This document shows, piece by piece, positions 20,009 through 31,480 of a DNA stretch of 64,000 nt; position 1 is the stretch's first letter; each line of letters begins with the position of its first letter. This DNA is from Paralithodes platypus (Eukaryota; Arthropoda; Malacostraca; Decapoda; Lithodidae): positions 32,081,930-32,145,929 of the forward strand of contig CM064485.1 of assembly GCA_032716605.1 (NCBI GenBank), read 5' to 3'. Below the pieces are notes generated by a model. The model saw only the letters and a list, made by a program, of their open reading frames with translations, made no database searches and was not told the DNA's origin. Position numbers and translations under genes: made by a program.

Positions 20009-20160
20009 ATGAATTTTGCTAACCTTTTGTACCTCATCTCTGAACCCCAGAGGAAAATTGTTAGAACTATTGAAAGCTGTAACAATAAAATCCTGAATGC
20101 TGAAACTGCTATTGCTTTTAACCTCGTCTGTTTAAAAGAGAATCTATTACCTGGCTATAC
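20009..20160 (+). CDS. PLE terminal-repeat ORF (start of RT ORF), lineage 2
   Basis: Starts [10 protein letters not shown] and reaches [11 protein letters not shown] where the TA microsatellite begins. About 60% of residues match the lineage 1 version, with shared QRK, NNKI, NAE and FNLVC blocks. Conservation at protein level argues that it is translated, most likely as the RT N-terminus carried in the terminal repeat. Confidence 0.5.
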
Positions 20161-20338
<178 letters not shown>

Positions 20339-20361
20339 TTTAATGAATAGATGGTGGTTAC

Positions 20362-20496
20362 CTTATGTTGTGAGAAGTCTATGTTGGTTCGGACGGTGCG
20401 GTGGTGGGCAGACTGTAGTGGTCTAAAGTTGTTGGCTATGGGGGCGTTCCGGTGTAGGTCCGAGGAACCCTGCTTCAGTCGTCTTAAACTGCGCAT
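20362..20496 (-). CDS. Carbonic-anhydrase-related protein (CA10/11-like), C-terminal-side exon
   Basis: A 135-bp phase-0 exon of 45 codons beginning [10 protein letters not shown] and containing NNFRP and [11 protein letters not shown]. These are hallmarks of the end of the alpha-carbonic-anhydrase domain, closest to the CARP (CA10/CA11) subgroup. The acceptor is strong (pyrimidine tract, then GGATCAG before the exon) and the donor is AAG followed by GTAACC. It joins in frame to the exon at 54,271-54,117, which ends in codon CAG; family members have an intron near this point (inference from known gene structure). The protein is probably secreted or membrane-linked and catalytically inactive if it is a true CARP. 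The last exon was not found in 1-20,361. Confidence 0.82.
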
Positions 20497-20574
20497 CTGA
20501 TCCAGGGAGAGAGAAGGAACAATAGATATGCACTGGGATCTAACTATAAATATCCAATGAGTTTTTTTTTGTTC

Positions 20575-20700
20575 ATGTGGTTCTATCTAAAATTAGTCGA
20601 TTTTATACATTTAGGAAGGATCTCTAGGAATAAAATGGGTAAAACTATCTCAGCCTTCTGAATCCTACTGCTTCCTACTAAGGTGGATAGAGTCAATTGG
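20575..20700. mobile_element. Decayed MITE of the 4641-4848 family (tentative)
   Basis: The blocks tcgattttatacatttaggaaggatct and aaactatctc resemble the interiors of the TTAA MITEs at 4641-5046 and 35,401-35,555. Intact TTAA ends are not visible. It lies in the host intron, right upstream of the 20,496 exon. Confidence 0.35.
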
Positions 20701-20804
20701 TAAACAAAATATCGGGAGGAAATGCGTCAACGTAGACTGAAAACTGTAATAAACAGTGAATATGTGTGGTTGGGTGTATATATTTGACTTGGAGGGTGTG
20801 GCGG

Positions 20805-20849
20805 GGTAGACCTGAGTGGCCCTGCTTTAGTCGTTTCAAACTGGCTTAA
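20805..20849 (-). pseudogene. Decayed duplicate of the CARP exon start (tentative)
   Basis: On the minus strand, CCAGTTTGAAACGACTAAAG matches the host exon sequence encoding SLRRLK, with the same GCAGGG continuation. It also follows an acceptor-like CCTCAG. One inserted base breaks the frame and similarity fades after about 30 bp. It lies about 350 bp upstream of the real exon, consistent with an old local duplication. Confidence 0.4.
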
Positions 20850-21484
20850 CTGAGGAATGAGAAGAAAACATATACTTATCATCAGTAGAGGTAGTTTAGA
20901 GAGAGAGAAAACAAAATTGTGAGAGATTATGTGTCTATTAGTATTATTTCTGGCTCTGTGTGATAATGTGCTAAGGCTAGCCAGGCTCGTGTATGTATGT
21001 ATATATGTATGCATGAATGTACGTGTATTTGTGTGTGTGATGAAATGAAAGAGGGGAATAGCTGATCAGTAAAAGTAATATTAGGAGTGAGCGTTGGTGC
21101 ATAATAAATCTGAATGCAGCAGCAGCTGTATGGTTTGTGGAGTTATTCGTTTAAACAATGGTGGAGCAGCTGTCCCGCCGGAGCTCTTATACTCTTATAG
21201 GAATATCAAGGCTTAGGTTCTAGTCCAACTGAAAGGCAATGACTCTTTATACTGTGTTTCCGTCTGTGTTTTGATATGCGCCCAATAAATTTAGATATAT
21301 GTTCTTAACTTTGAAACATAAAACAAAAACAATAACTATTATTATTATGAATTCTTCCTGTAGCCATGAAGAATTACATCCAAATATTATTAAACACACA
21401 CTTGATATTACAAAAGATTAATGCATTTATATGTACTCATCCAAATGTCCAATTTACTAAACAAAAGGAACATCTGGACATTGT
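20850..21484. other. Intronic noncoding sequence
   Basis: No gene or mobile element recognised between the pseudo-exon and the TIR-element cluster. Confidence 0.5.
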
Positions 21485-22340
21485 AAAGGTCGTTGCACAC
21501 TAGCACGACAGCCCCTTCAAGACTGGCACGAACACCCACGACACATACAAATCCTGTGTCTTGCCGAATTTACTAGAGATGGCGGCGAAAATGGCTGGCA
21601 TCGTTAGAGTCGTATCTCTACCGTATCTCTTCCGCACGACTTGATAAAGGTCGTTGCACACTGACACGAAAGCCCCTCCAGGCGAGTTCCTAACTCGAAA
21701 TTTCAGCCTGATACGGCGAATCGGCAACATAACCGTGGATATCGTAAATTAGCTGTGGGTGACTCTCATGGTCCAAGCGACGTATCGGGGGTTGATACGA
21801 TATTTTGAGCTTTTCAAAAGTTCGCGGGAATCCCCCGGCAACTGTAAAAAATCGTCTGAGTCTGGTCTCCATCGCGAACTCGCTGTATCACAATCGTGTG
21901 GTCCGCAAAAGACGTATGGTCCGTATCAAAGCCGTATGGCACGTATCAACGTCGTCTGGTGCGTAAGCCTGCCGTGCGGACTGTATCTCTTCCGTGCGGA
22001 AACTTGGCAACGGGCGAGTAAAGGTCGTTGCACACTGACACGACAGCCCCTTCAAGACTGGCACGAACACCCACGACACATACAAATCCTATGTCTTGCC
22101 GACTTTACTAGAGATCGTAGCGAAAATGGCTGGCATCGTTAGAGTTGTACCTCTACCTTATCTCTTCCGCACGACTTGATAAGACTCTAGCGATGCTGAT
22201 ACGGTGGAGAAACGTATGCTACGAAGAAGATAGGAAAGGTCGTGCGAAGGGTACACGGCTAGTCCACGGAAAAGATACGACCCAAAAGACTACGATACAA
22301 CTCAGAAGAATCGTATCGACGCTGTGAGACGTGCAACCGA
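21485..22340. mobile_element. TIR-element fragments (Harbinger-like, tentative), left cluster
   Basis: Three copies of the terminus AAGGTCGTTGCACACTGACA occur in plus orientation at 21,486, 21,648 and 22,021 (the first with small differences). Each is followed by one of two distinct half-element bodies rich in GTCGTA/TACGAC words. Type a continues CAGCCCCTTCAAGACTGG and type b AAGCCCCTCCAGGCGAG. The copies are truncated against each other, so this is a nested or rearranged mosaic. TTA/TAA at several junctions suggests a PIF/Harbinger-type element. ORFs here have no known domain. Confidence 0.55.
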
Positions 22341-23139
22341 TGGGCTGTCAAGGTACATAAGGGGCGTGCCTGAGCACCAATCACACAGTCTCCAACTATT
22401 TATTTAAGTATTAAATAGATATATTTTATTTTAGATGATACCTATATATAATATTCAATTATATATTATACCCTCATTCCTTTTTTTAGTATATCTTTTA
22501 ATATATTTGTTTTCATAACCTATTGATTTTATTATAGATATAGTTTATTATAGATTATACCTATACTGTATATATTGTTCAATTATATATTATACCCTCA
22601 TTCTTTTTTTTAGTATATCTTCATTGTATTATATATTATTTATTTAGTATTTAATTAATTATATATTGGTCAGTTTATATAGTATACCTTCAGTATATTC
22701 GTGTTTATTTTATGTTGTCTTTATTTTGTATTTATTATTTATTATGTACTTATTATGTATTTATTAGTTATTTATTATTTTATTAATTATATATTGGTCA
22801 GTGTTTATAATATACCTTCATTCGTGTTTATTTTATTGTCTTTATTTTGTATTTATTATTTATTATTTACTTATTATGTATTTAATTGTATTTCATACCT
22901 ATGTATTATATTGTTCACTCATATATTATACCTTCAATCAGGTTTTCCACCATGTCTGACTCTCATTTTTATTCTATTTATAGTTATCAATCTACGTAAA
23001 TATAAAACGATAATTATGTAATTGTGTATGGGAAAAATGGAACACATTATTACTCTTTCTTACATTTGTATTTATTTATTAGTGTACAGTGTACATCAAC
23101 TCTCACTAGATTTCCTCGTCCTCGTGGTGCGGTTTTTAT
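22341..23139. other. Very AT-rich degenerate repeat between TIR clusters
   Basis: Almost pure A/T with recurring tatattataccctcattc-type words (22,460; 22,585; 22,810; 22,920), suggesting a decayed tandem duplication. The 106-codon plus-strand ORF is a Phe/Tyr/Ile/Leu-rich product of low complexity, and I do not call it a gene. Confidence 0.5.
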
Positions 23140-24366
23140 ATTGATGAGTTTGGTGGGCTGGGGACGACAATAAGTCTTTGAAGACCATGCGTCTTTGATA
23201 CGGACCATATGACTTTGATACGGACCATACGTCTTTGATACGGACCACAGGATTTTGAAATGGCGAGTTTGCGATGAAGACCAGACTCAGACAGTTGCAG
23301 AACTTTTGAACAGCTCAAAATCTCGTATCGACACCCGATACGTCGTCGCTTGGACCGTAAGAGTCACCCACGGCTAATTCCCGATATCCACGATTATGTT
23401 GCCGATTCGCCGTATCAGGCTGAAATTTCGAGTCAGGAACTCGCCTTGAGGGGCTTTCGTGTCAGTGTGCAACGACCTTTAAACGTCTCACAGCGTCGAT
23501 ACGGCGTCGATACGATTCTTCTGAGTTGTATCTCAGTTTTTGGGGTCGTATCTTTTCCGTGGACTAGTCGTGTACCCTTAAAACGACTTTTCCTATCTTC
23601 TTCGTAGCATTCGTTTCTCCACCGTATCGGCATCGCTAGAGTCTTATCAAGTCGTGCGGAAGAGACACGGTAGAGATACGACTCTAACGATGCCAGCCAT
23701 TTTCACCGTGATCTCTAATAAATTCGGCAAGACACAGTATTTGTATGTGTCGTGGGTGTTCGTGCCAGTCTTGAAGGGGCTGTCGTGTCAGTGTGCAACG
23801 ACCTTAAGACTCTAGTGATGCCGATATGGTGGAGGAACGAATGCTACAAAGAAGATAGGAAAAGTCGTGCGAAGGGTAGACGACTAATCCACGGAAAAGA
23901 TGCGACCCAAAAGACTGCGATACAACTCAGAAGAATCGTATCGACGCTATATCAACCCCGTGAGACGTGCAACCGGATTGAGGCTAGACGCGCAGTTGCC
24001 AACTCGACCGTTGCCAATTTTCCGCACGGAAGAGATGCGGTACGCACGGCAGGCTTACGCACCAGACGACGTTGATATGGGCCATATGGCTTTGATACAG
24101 ACCATACGTCTTTTATAGGGACCAAACGATTGTGATACGGCTAGTTCGTGATGGAGACCAGACTCAGACGATGTTTTACAGTTGCCGGGGGATTCCCACA
24201 AACTTTTGAACAGCTCAAAATCTTGTATCGACCCCCAATACGTCGCTTGGACCGTGAGAGTCACCCACGGCTAATTTCCGATATCCACGATTATGTTGCC
24301 GATTCGCCATATCAGGCTGAAATATCGAGTCGGGAACTCGCCTGGAGGGGCTTTCGTGTCAGTGTA
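23140..24366. mobile_element. TIR-element fragments (Harbinger-like, tentative), right cluster
   Basis: The same family as 21,485-22,340, mostly inverted. A type b terminus ends at 23,478, a type a terminus at 23,804, and a truncated type b terminus at about 24,364 (…CTTTCGTGTCAGTG, then unrelated sequence). From 23,808 to 24,366 the a-body passes into the b-body, giving the best view of how a full-length unit of about 0.7-0.8 kb would be arranged. No transposase is encoded. Confidence 0.55.
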
Positions 24367-25392
24367 ATTCCTCCACCGATATTGGAATTTTGAAACAAAC
24401 CAGATTTCAATGCATTATTATTTTTGTTTTTGTTTTTTTCTGTGGCTAATGCTGTTATTATCTTCTTAATCTCTAGTGAGCAAGGATAAGACGTCTTTAT
24501 GAAATACTTCCAAGATCTTAAGGGGCAACATACAAAGAAAGGAGTAACACATACCAGTATACAGTGCCTGCATCATGACATGTAATAAAAAAATATTTGC
24601 GGCATAATTGAAACCGCACTAATACTAAACTATCCAAATTTATGGTCAGTATAACAGCTACTACTGTCTTCAATATATGTTATAGAAATATAAAAAGTGG
24701 TATTTTGGCTTGATATTGCCACAACAAAGGTGCTTTTGAAGTACGAATAATTCCTCACCTTTCCATAGAGGATCAAAGCTATTCTTATGATTGGGTTTGC
24801 AGTTTTTGGCTTTCAATAAACTGCTGTGCTCTTATGAGTTATATGTCAGCATATGAGTTTCTAGTTTAAATATGACAACACATCAACATTGCTTTAGCTT
24901 CGACCAACCTCTGATTTTACCATAGGATATAAAAAACAATCCATCAGTATGTTATTATTTACCCTTTATTACAAGTACCAGCACACAATGGAACATTATT
25001 TGGTGAAGCTATATTTGTTTGTAACTATCAATGAGTGTGTATGTGTGGTCATATGTGAATTATGTACAGTAGTATGTACTTGTTGAGAGGGTGAGTATAT
25101 ACAATATATCTTCTTTGTCCACTCCTCAAGCCCCAATGATCTGAGGAACAATGTAACTAAAGGTATGTGTTTGTGAGTGTCAATGCGTGCATATGTGTTT
25201 CTATGTGATATTTGAGTATGTACGTGTTGTGCATGAAATATATATCCTATATGTAGTCTATATTGTATCTTTAGGACAACTTCCAACAAGCTGAGGGGAG
25301 TTGTTACGAAAGGGTGTGTGAAAGTGAGTGAGAGTGTATGTGCGGGTGCATGTCTACGAGAGAAAATGTGCGCAAATATAAATTATTTTCTA
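24367..25392. other. Intronic noncoding sequence
   Basis: AT-rich, with GT-rich stretches (25,020-25,340). No gene or element recognised. Confidence 0.5.
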
Positions 25393-27490
25393 TGTGTATG
25401 AAGGAGACAAATGGCAGCCTGCCTGTAACGAGTGTCTAACCCAAACCCAAAAGAGTGACAGAGAGCCATATTCAACGTAGGTTGGGGTCAAAATGCCTGG
25501 ACACAAAGTTTAAAGCAGTCTAAATGATAGGATGAAGAAAAAACTGATTCTGGGAGAGAGTTCCAGAGCTTACTTGTTGAGAAGAAGAAAGACTAAGACA
25601 ATTTGTTAATTCTTGAGTGGGAGAGCTGGACAGAATAGGGGTGGGGTCGTGTTGTAAGGCGGGTGGCACCCACTCGCCGTAAAGGAGGGTGTAGCACTGA
25701 GAGAGCTCTGAAGAACACTGATTATTGTAATAGCGGTAGAAGAGTGAAAGAGATGCAACATTGTGGCGTGTAGAAAGAGATTGTAGGGAATTAGTAAGAA
25801 GAGCAGAGTTGAAAAGACGGAAAGCTATGGAATCTACCCTTTCGAGAAGTGTGGTTTTGGTGGAGCCTGCCCACACATGTGAACAATACTAGAAACATTG
25901 TCACACGGTGCACAGAGCAAGAAGCTGTGCAGGGATGAAGAACCCGCAGGGATGGTTGAGCACAACCAACCTCTGGGAAGCAGCTTCAGTAAAATTTGGT
26001 GATAAAAACTTTGCAGGAAAGTTTAGAAGAAAAAGAGACAGCAAGGATATTGAGAAAAAATGAGGTATGGATTTGTGTGTGGTTGATGAATAAGGGATAG
26101 TCATGTGAAAGATTGTGACGAGTAGATAGATGGAGATATTGGGTTTTGGACGCATTGCAAATAACAAGATTTTCCTTGCCCCAATCAGAAATTATTGAAA
26201 GATCAGAGGATAGTTGTACAATGGCTTCATCATGTGAGGTTTGGAGTAACTTAGAGGAGGGAGGTTGTGGATAACTAATTGAATAGAGGAAGGTAGAGTC
26301 ATCAGCATATGAGTGGATAGAACTAGTGGGACAATTGAAAAGATTATTGATGACAATTAGAAATAGGACTGGGGCTAGGACAGAACCCTGAGGAACTCCA
26401 GAGTTGATAGGTTAAGGAAGTGAATGATGGCCATCCACAACTGCAGCCATGGAACAGCCAAAAGGGAAATTAGCGATAAAGGTGCAGATAGAGGGACAGA
26501 AGCCAAAAGATGGTAGTTTGAAAATATGTCATTTATGCCAGACCCTATCAAAAGATATTCTTATGTCTAGTGCAATAGAAAATGTGCCATCAAAATCCCG
26601 AAAGAAGGATGGCCAAGGGTTAGTAATGTAGGAAAGTAGATCACCATTGCAGCAGCCCTTAACCCGTACAGCCCCAGCGATGCGTCTGATGCGTCGGCGA
26701 TGTATGTAACGCACAGCCCCAGAGACGCGCCTGGCGCGTCACCCTAATTGCGCCGACCGTAACCTCAGGTGTAGCCACTCAAGAGGGCTCAGATTTGTAC
26801 GGGAACTGTGTACGTATCCCACGCAACCATGCCGATGGTTGAAAACTCTCAAAGTCCACGTGCGTGCGCGTGAGCGCGCAATAACCTGTTTTTTTGGGGT
26901 AATTGCCTTCAATTTTTTACTCTTGTAAAATACGTTTTCGGGGGCTCTGTAGGACCATTCTTTAAGCTTTTTGAGCGGTTTTTCGTGGTTTTTCCTTCAT
27001 TCCTAACCCATTCGCTATTGTTTCTGGAATAAAACCATTTTTTGAAAACCGGCCAGGTTCTGGTGAACAAACATTACAAAACTAGCCGGGGCTGGACGGG
27101 TTAAGGAAGCCATACTGGCGATCTGAAAGATGGGTATGGGAAGTCAGATACATAAGAGATCATTAATTAAGAATAGCTAAACAAAATTTAGAGATACAAG
27201 ATGTGAAGCAATTGGATGATGGTTGGAGATTTGAGTGAAGTCACCTTTCTTCAGGACATTTTGGATGAGAGCAAACTTCCAGCAAGAAGGAAAGCTGTCA
27301 TATGAAAGACAGAGGTGGAAGAGATTGCCTAGACAAGGAATTAGCACAGAAACACAGATTTTGAGTACAGCAGGAGGGACACCACCTGGCTCAAATGCTA
27401 TATAATAATAAACCCAGAGAGGGCAGACAGTACATCTTTGGAGAATATTAACCATTAGGCATAAGTAAAGGGGCTTACCCACCTTCAAGT
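25393..27490 (-). mobile_element. Jockey-type LINE, minus strand, degenerate, with a nested MITE
   Basis: Read on the minus strand from 27,488: GGVPPAVLK, CWKFALIQNVLKKGD, the ISFDRVW block (about 26,540), NSGVPQGSVL (about 26,400), SYADDST (26,305), then thumb and C-terminal blocks such as [22 protein letters not shown] and SSGTLSQNQFF (25,876-25,540). The 3' terminus is near 25,393, matching those at 49,390 and 52,781. A 438-bp piggyBac-like MITE splits it at 26,663-27,100. Stops and shifts show it is not functional. It lies in the sense direction of the host gene. Confidence 0.85.
26663..27100. mobile_element. piggyBac-like MITE nested in the jockey LINE
   Basis: Flanked by TTAA at 26,659-26,662 and 27,101-27,104. 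The termini are inverted: CCCGTACAGCCCC… at the left and …GGGGCTGGACGGG at the right. The jockey copy at 53,430-53,460 carries the uninterrupted target (cccctaaggaagccatactgg), which shows the sequence before insertion. There is no ORF of note inside. CCC/GGG ends with TTAA fit the piggyBac superfamily. Confidence 0.85.
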
Positions 27491-27569
27491 ATTAGACAAC
27501 GACAAGTCCTGTTCGTAGGAAAACTGGTACTCCTGTTTCACCACCTGGCCTTCCTAGCTGATCCTTTCC

Positions 27570-28260
27570 GTGCCTCACCTAAACAGAGGGCAAACCCAAT
27601 TTGCCCTCCTAAACAACTTCTCTCTCTACATAACAAACACCTTACATACTAGATTTCCTGTTATAAATTCTTATAACATAAATTACTACACAAATACGAC
27701 CTGCTTCGGAGTCCCCAGGGGATGGGGGGGGGGGGGGGACAGAAATGCTCTCATTTGTTTTGCCCTGAGCGATAACCTTTCAAAATGCTCTGGACCACTA
27801 TCTTCTATTCTTACTGTCAATGTCTGCAACATTCGTGGCCTTTCCTCTAACTTCTCCTCTGTCAACCCTGATCTTATCTTCCTCACCGAAACCCAGTTGT
27901 CTGGTACTACTGGCAGCAAACCCTTTTCTGTATCCTCCTACTAGCACTATCCTCATTTCAAAACCAAAGATGGATGTTGTGTGTATGTACGGTACGCAAC
28001 AATCTTTCCTGCTCTCGTGTTCCCAACCTTGACTCTTATGAATTCTCCACTCTCTCACTAAATATATCTGTTGCTGTATATATCTCCCCTAATTCTACTG
28101 ACTATCCAAGCTTCTTTGACAATCTTACTTCTAAAGTGGAACACATTTTGTTCATCTCTCCCTTCTCTGACATCATAAGAGATTTCAATGGGTCTCCTCT
28201 CATTTCATTGACCAATCTGGTGAACAAACCTACATATCTTCTATCCTTCATTACGTATCT
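27570..28260 (+). mobile_element. Jockey-type LINE endonuclease fragment, plus strand (5' part)
   Basis: Plus-strand coding remnants of a jockey APE endonuclease: VNVCNIRGLSSNFSSV (27,806-27,855), NPDLIFLTETQLS with the catalytic-type Glu (27,867-27,905), then shifted frames with DGCCVYV, CSRVPNLDSYEFST and YISPNSTDYPSFFDNL (to about 28,130). The reading continues after an insertion at about 31,150. It is head to head with the minus jockey fragment on its left, so these are two separate insertions or an inversion. Confidence 0.8.
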
Positions 28261-31146
28261 TCATTACGTATGCGGATTACTAATTGTTATCATATGTTTT
28301 CTAATATTACTTTGCTTCTTACTTTCGTTTGTTTTAACTTTTTTAGTTTTGTACTGTTTCTTAAAGTTACTCTAAGCTGTATACTAACCTTGAACATAAT
28401 TAAATATAACAAACATTCCGAATTTCGAGGTAAAGACAGTGTGATAGTAATGAATTGTTTATAGAACATGTATAGTACCAATACTAATAGACCATCATAA
28501 TTTGACATTAAGCATTGTACTATGAGACAAATCCGGGAAATAATGAGTGTAACTAATCTTTCAAACATAATGAAAGATGAATAGGTGTTTTATATGTAAT
28601 ACCATAACTAACACTCAATCTATGTGTATACATTGTATGGAAAATCTTTTACCTCTATGCATTGTCAAAAAGAGACCTTTACTAAGTTATATAAACAAAT
28701 ACTTAGATTACAAGAGAATACTACAGAAAATAATGCGCAAGGCTGAAAGAAAACATTATGAATCCAAGTTTCTTGAAAACACTAACAATCTTAAGAAATC
28801 TTGGGAACTAAAGGAGATCATTAATAAAAAAAGAGGTTCAAACACTCATGATAAATTCATTATCAATGACAGAGTAGAGTGTGATAACAAAATCATATCC
28901 GAGAGTTTTAACAATTATTTTTTGAACATTGGTCGTGAATTAAGTAGATCAATCCCATATAGTGGTGCGAGCTATCAGGCATACTTACCAAATACCATAC
29001 TTGAGTCATTCTATAATTAAAACACCTGCTTCTCAGGAAGAAATAATTAAAATAATCATGGGATTAAAGAATAAAGGTGGAGGATGGGACAACATTTGTG
29101 CCAAAGTTGTTAAAGAATCTTATCCCGCCATCATTGATCCTTTAACATATATAACTAATCTATCTTTAACTCAAGGGGCTGTACCTAATGAAATGAAAAA
29201 AGCAAAAGTAATACCGATATTCAAAGGGGGAGATAGCATGAATTTAAATAATTACAGACCAGTATCCTTGCTGCCACTTTTTTCAAAGATTCTCGAAAAA
29301 ATTATGTATAAAAGACTGTATTCATTTATATGTAAACATGACATATTGTATAAATATCAATTTGGAGTTCGATCAAATTATGGAACCAATATTGCTTTAA
29401 TAACTTTAATTGATAAACTGACTCAACAACTAGATAAAGGTAACTTTGTATTGGGACTCTTCTTGGATTTAAGAAAAGCTTTTGACACCGTTAATCATGA
29501 TATTCTTTTACTGCGTTATGATTCAAATGTATACATTTATTAATGATCTAATGCCCTCAATTTTTATCAATATGTTCGCAAGAAACGAAGATTACCATAA
29601 TTACCCAATAAGGCAAACTCAACAGCTGCGTGTCAGTAGAGTAAGAACAACTTTAAATCAAAAGTCATTTAGATATAAAGGTGCATTGTTGTGGAATCGC
29701 TATTCAACAAAGCTATCTCAAGTAAACTCTATCTCGACATTTAAGATGAAACTTAAGGATTTTATATTAAAAAATCAAATACAAGAGAACCTTTGAGGTT
29801 TCAACATCGTACAGTAATTTATATAGTGTATTTTCTCTAGCTGTAATTACGGTGATTTTAATATCACTACCCTTTGTTGAATGACGAGCTGGGTTCTTGA
29901 AGGCCTGCATGACTCTATGCTATAAAGAATTCCGTGAATTGCCGGTATTAGTGGATTACTGGAAGGCTTCAAACATTCCAAACACAATAATAAGATATCC
30001 TCTAATTTCGGATAATATATCTCCTATATATTCTATTTTCGGATAATATATTTCCTGGAATCTATAATCCCAATTATATGTCATCTTTCATGGTTAAAAT
30101 ATACTAATTAACTATAACACTCTACTATCACATATAAATATACTAATTAACTATAACACTCTACTATCACATATAAATATACTAATTAACTATAACACTC
30201 TACTATCACATATAAATATACTAATTAACTATAACACTCTACTATCGCATATAAATATACTAATTAACTATAACACTCTACTATCACATATAAATATACT
30301 AATTAACTATAACACTCTACTATCACATATAAATATACTAATTAACTATAACACTCTACTATCACATATAAATATACTAATTAACTATAACACTCTACTA
30401 TCACATATAATATACTAATTAACTATAACACTCTACTATCACATATAAATATACTAATTAACTATAACACTCTACTATCGCATATAAATATACTAATTAA
30501 CTATAACACTCTACTATCACATATAAATATACTAATTAACTATAACACTCTACTATCACATATAAATATACTAATTAACTATAACACTCTACTATCACAT
30601 ATAAATATACTAATTAACTATAACACTCTACTATCACATATAAATATACTAATTAACTATAACACTCTACTATCGCATATAAATATACTAATTAACTATA
30701 ACACTCTACTATCACATATAAATATACTAATTAACTATAACACTCTACTATCACATATAAATATACTAATTAACTATAACACTCTACTATCGCATATAAA
30801 TATACTAATTAACTATAACACTCTACTATCGCATATAAATATCATATGAATATTTTTCCAATTTCAATCAACTACGGTTTTGTATTTGTTATCTTCCACA
30901 TTACTCACTATTTACACTTAAGTATACAGTGGGATGCAGTGCTATTTTTTGTTCTTGTTTTGGGTTTATCTGGGTGTTCCATATCAGCGCAATGTTATAT
31001 GAGCAATGGAATTGAGGGCATATATACCATTGGGTATTCAGTCCTCATGTCATAGTAGGAGTAACTTCAAACTGTATTATTTTTCTGTATGCTAATGTAT
31101 TGTACCTATTATGACAATAAAATGTTTGAATTTGAATTTGAATTTG
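28261..31146 (+). mobile_element. L2/CR1-like LINE inserted in the jockey fragment, internally deleted
   Basis: Plus-strand pieces: a linker (28,577-29,020) with a zinc-finger-like CFICN…CIHC start, then RT blocks (28,990-29,510) NKGGGWDNI, NNYRPVSLLPLFSKILEK and FLDLRKAFDTVNHDILL (motif A). The frame jumps at about 29,520 straight to the C-terminal end (INDLMPSIF…, to 29,796), so motifs B and C (including the YADD box) are deleted. A 39-bp tandem array sits in the 3' region. The element ends in a TTTGAA hexamer tail (31,119-31,146) after an AATAAA signal. Confidence 0.8.
30098..30843. repeat. 39-bp tandem repeat array in the LINE 3' region
   Basis: About 19 copies of a 39-bp AT-rich unit (actaattaactataacactc core); starts at 30,101, 30,140 and 30,179 give the period. 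Copies are almost identical apart from an A/G site (tatcaca/tatcgca) and one single-base deletion near 30,410. It lies between the LINE C-terminal coding end and the 3' tail. Confidence 0.97.
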
Positions 31147-31480
31147 AATCCTGAATTACCTAGAGCAGTTAGTTGAGCACCCCATCCGTGTCCTGGACCG
31201 CACTGGAGACCAGCCCAGTATTCTTGACCTATTTCTAACCTCTAATCCTTCTGATTAAACTGTAAATCCTCTCTCTCCGTTGGGCTCCACTAATCCCAAC
31301 CTTATCTCTGTTACTTGCCCTATCTCTCCAGTACGGCTTTCTGACCCCCCAACCGGCGGCGCTTGTGGTATTATGACGCTGCCAACTGGCAGGCACTTTG
31401 CGGTTTGATATATTTCACCATCAAGTCAAAGGACAGATAATCAAATAGACACCAGGTCCCTTTGAACAGCGAGAAACCAG
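31147..31480 (+). mobile_element. Jockey endonuclease fragment, continuation after the LINE insertion
   Basis: Plus-strand [26 protein letters not shown], then LGSTNPNLISVTCPISPVRLSDPPT. These follow the 27,806-28,260 piece in the order expected of one jockey endonuclease. The SDH-type motif has decayed to STNPN. This piece and the one at 27,570-28,260 were one sequence before the L2/CR1-like LINE inserted. Confidence 0.75.

Larger units (their letters stand above)
19298..20160 (+). mobile_element. Penelope-like element, lineage 2, 5'-truncated
   Basis: A diverged relative of lineage 1 in plus orientation, starting inside the region before the GIY-YIG domain and ending at a long TA microsatellite. 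It holds the endonuclease ORF (19,390-19,881), a hammerhead-like motif (19,967-19,996) and the terminal ORF (from 20,009). It abuts the TA run that ends lineage 1, so two PLE insertions sit head to tail. Confidence 0.85.

Noticed and set aside
22701..23021. 106-codon Phe/Tyr/Ile-rich ORF as a membrane protein
   Set aside because: It lies in nearly pure A/T degenerate repeat; the hydrophobicity follows from composition.
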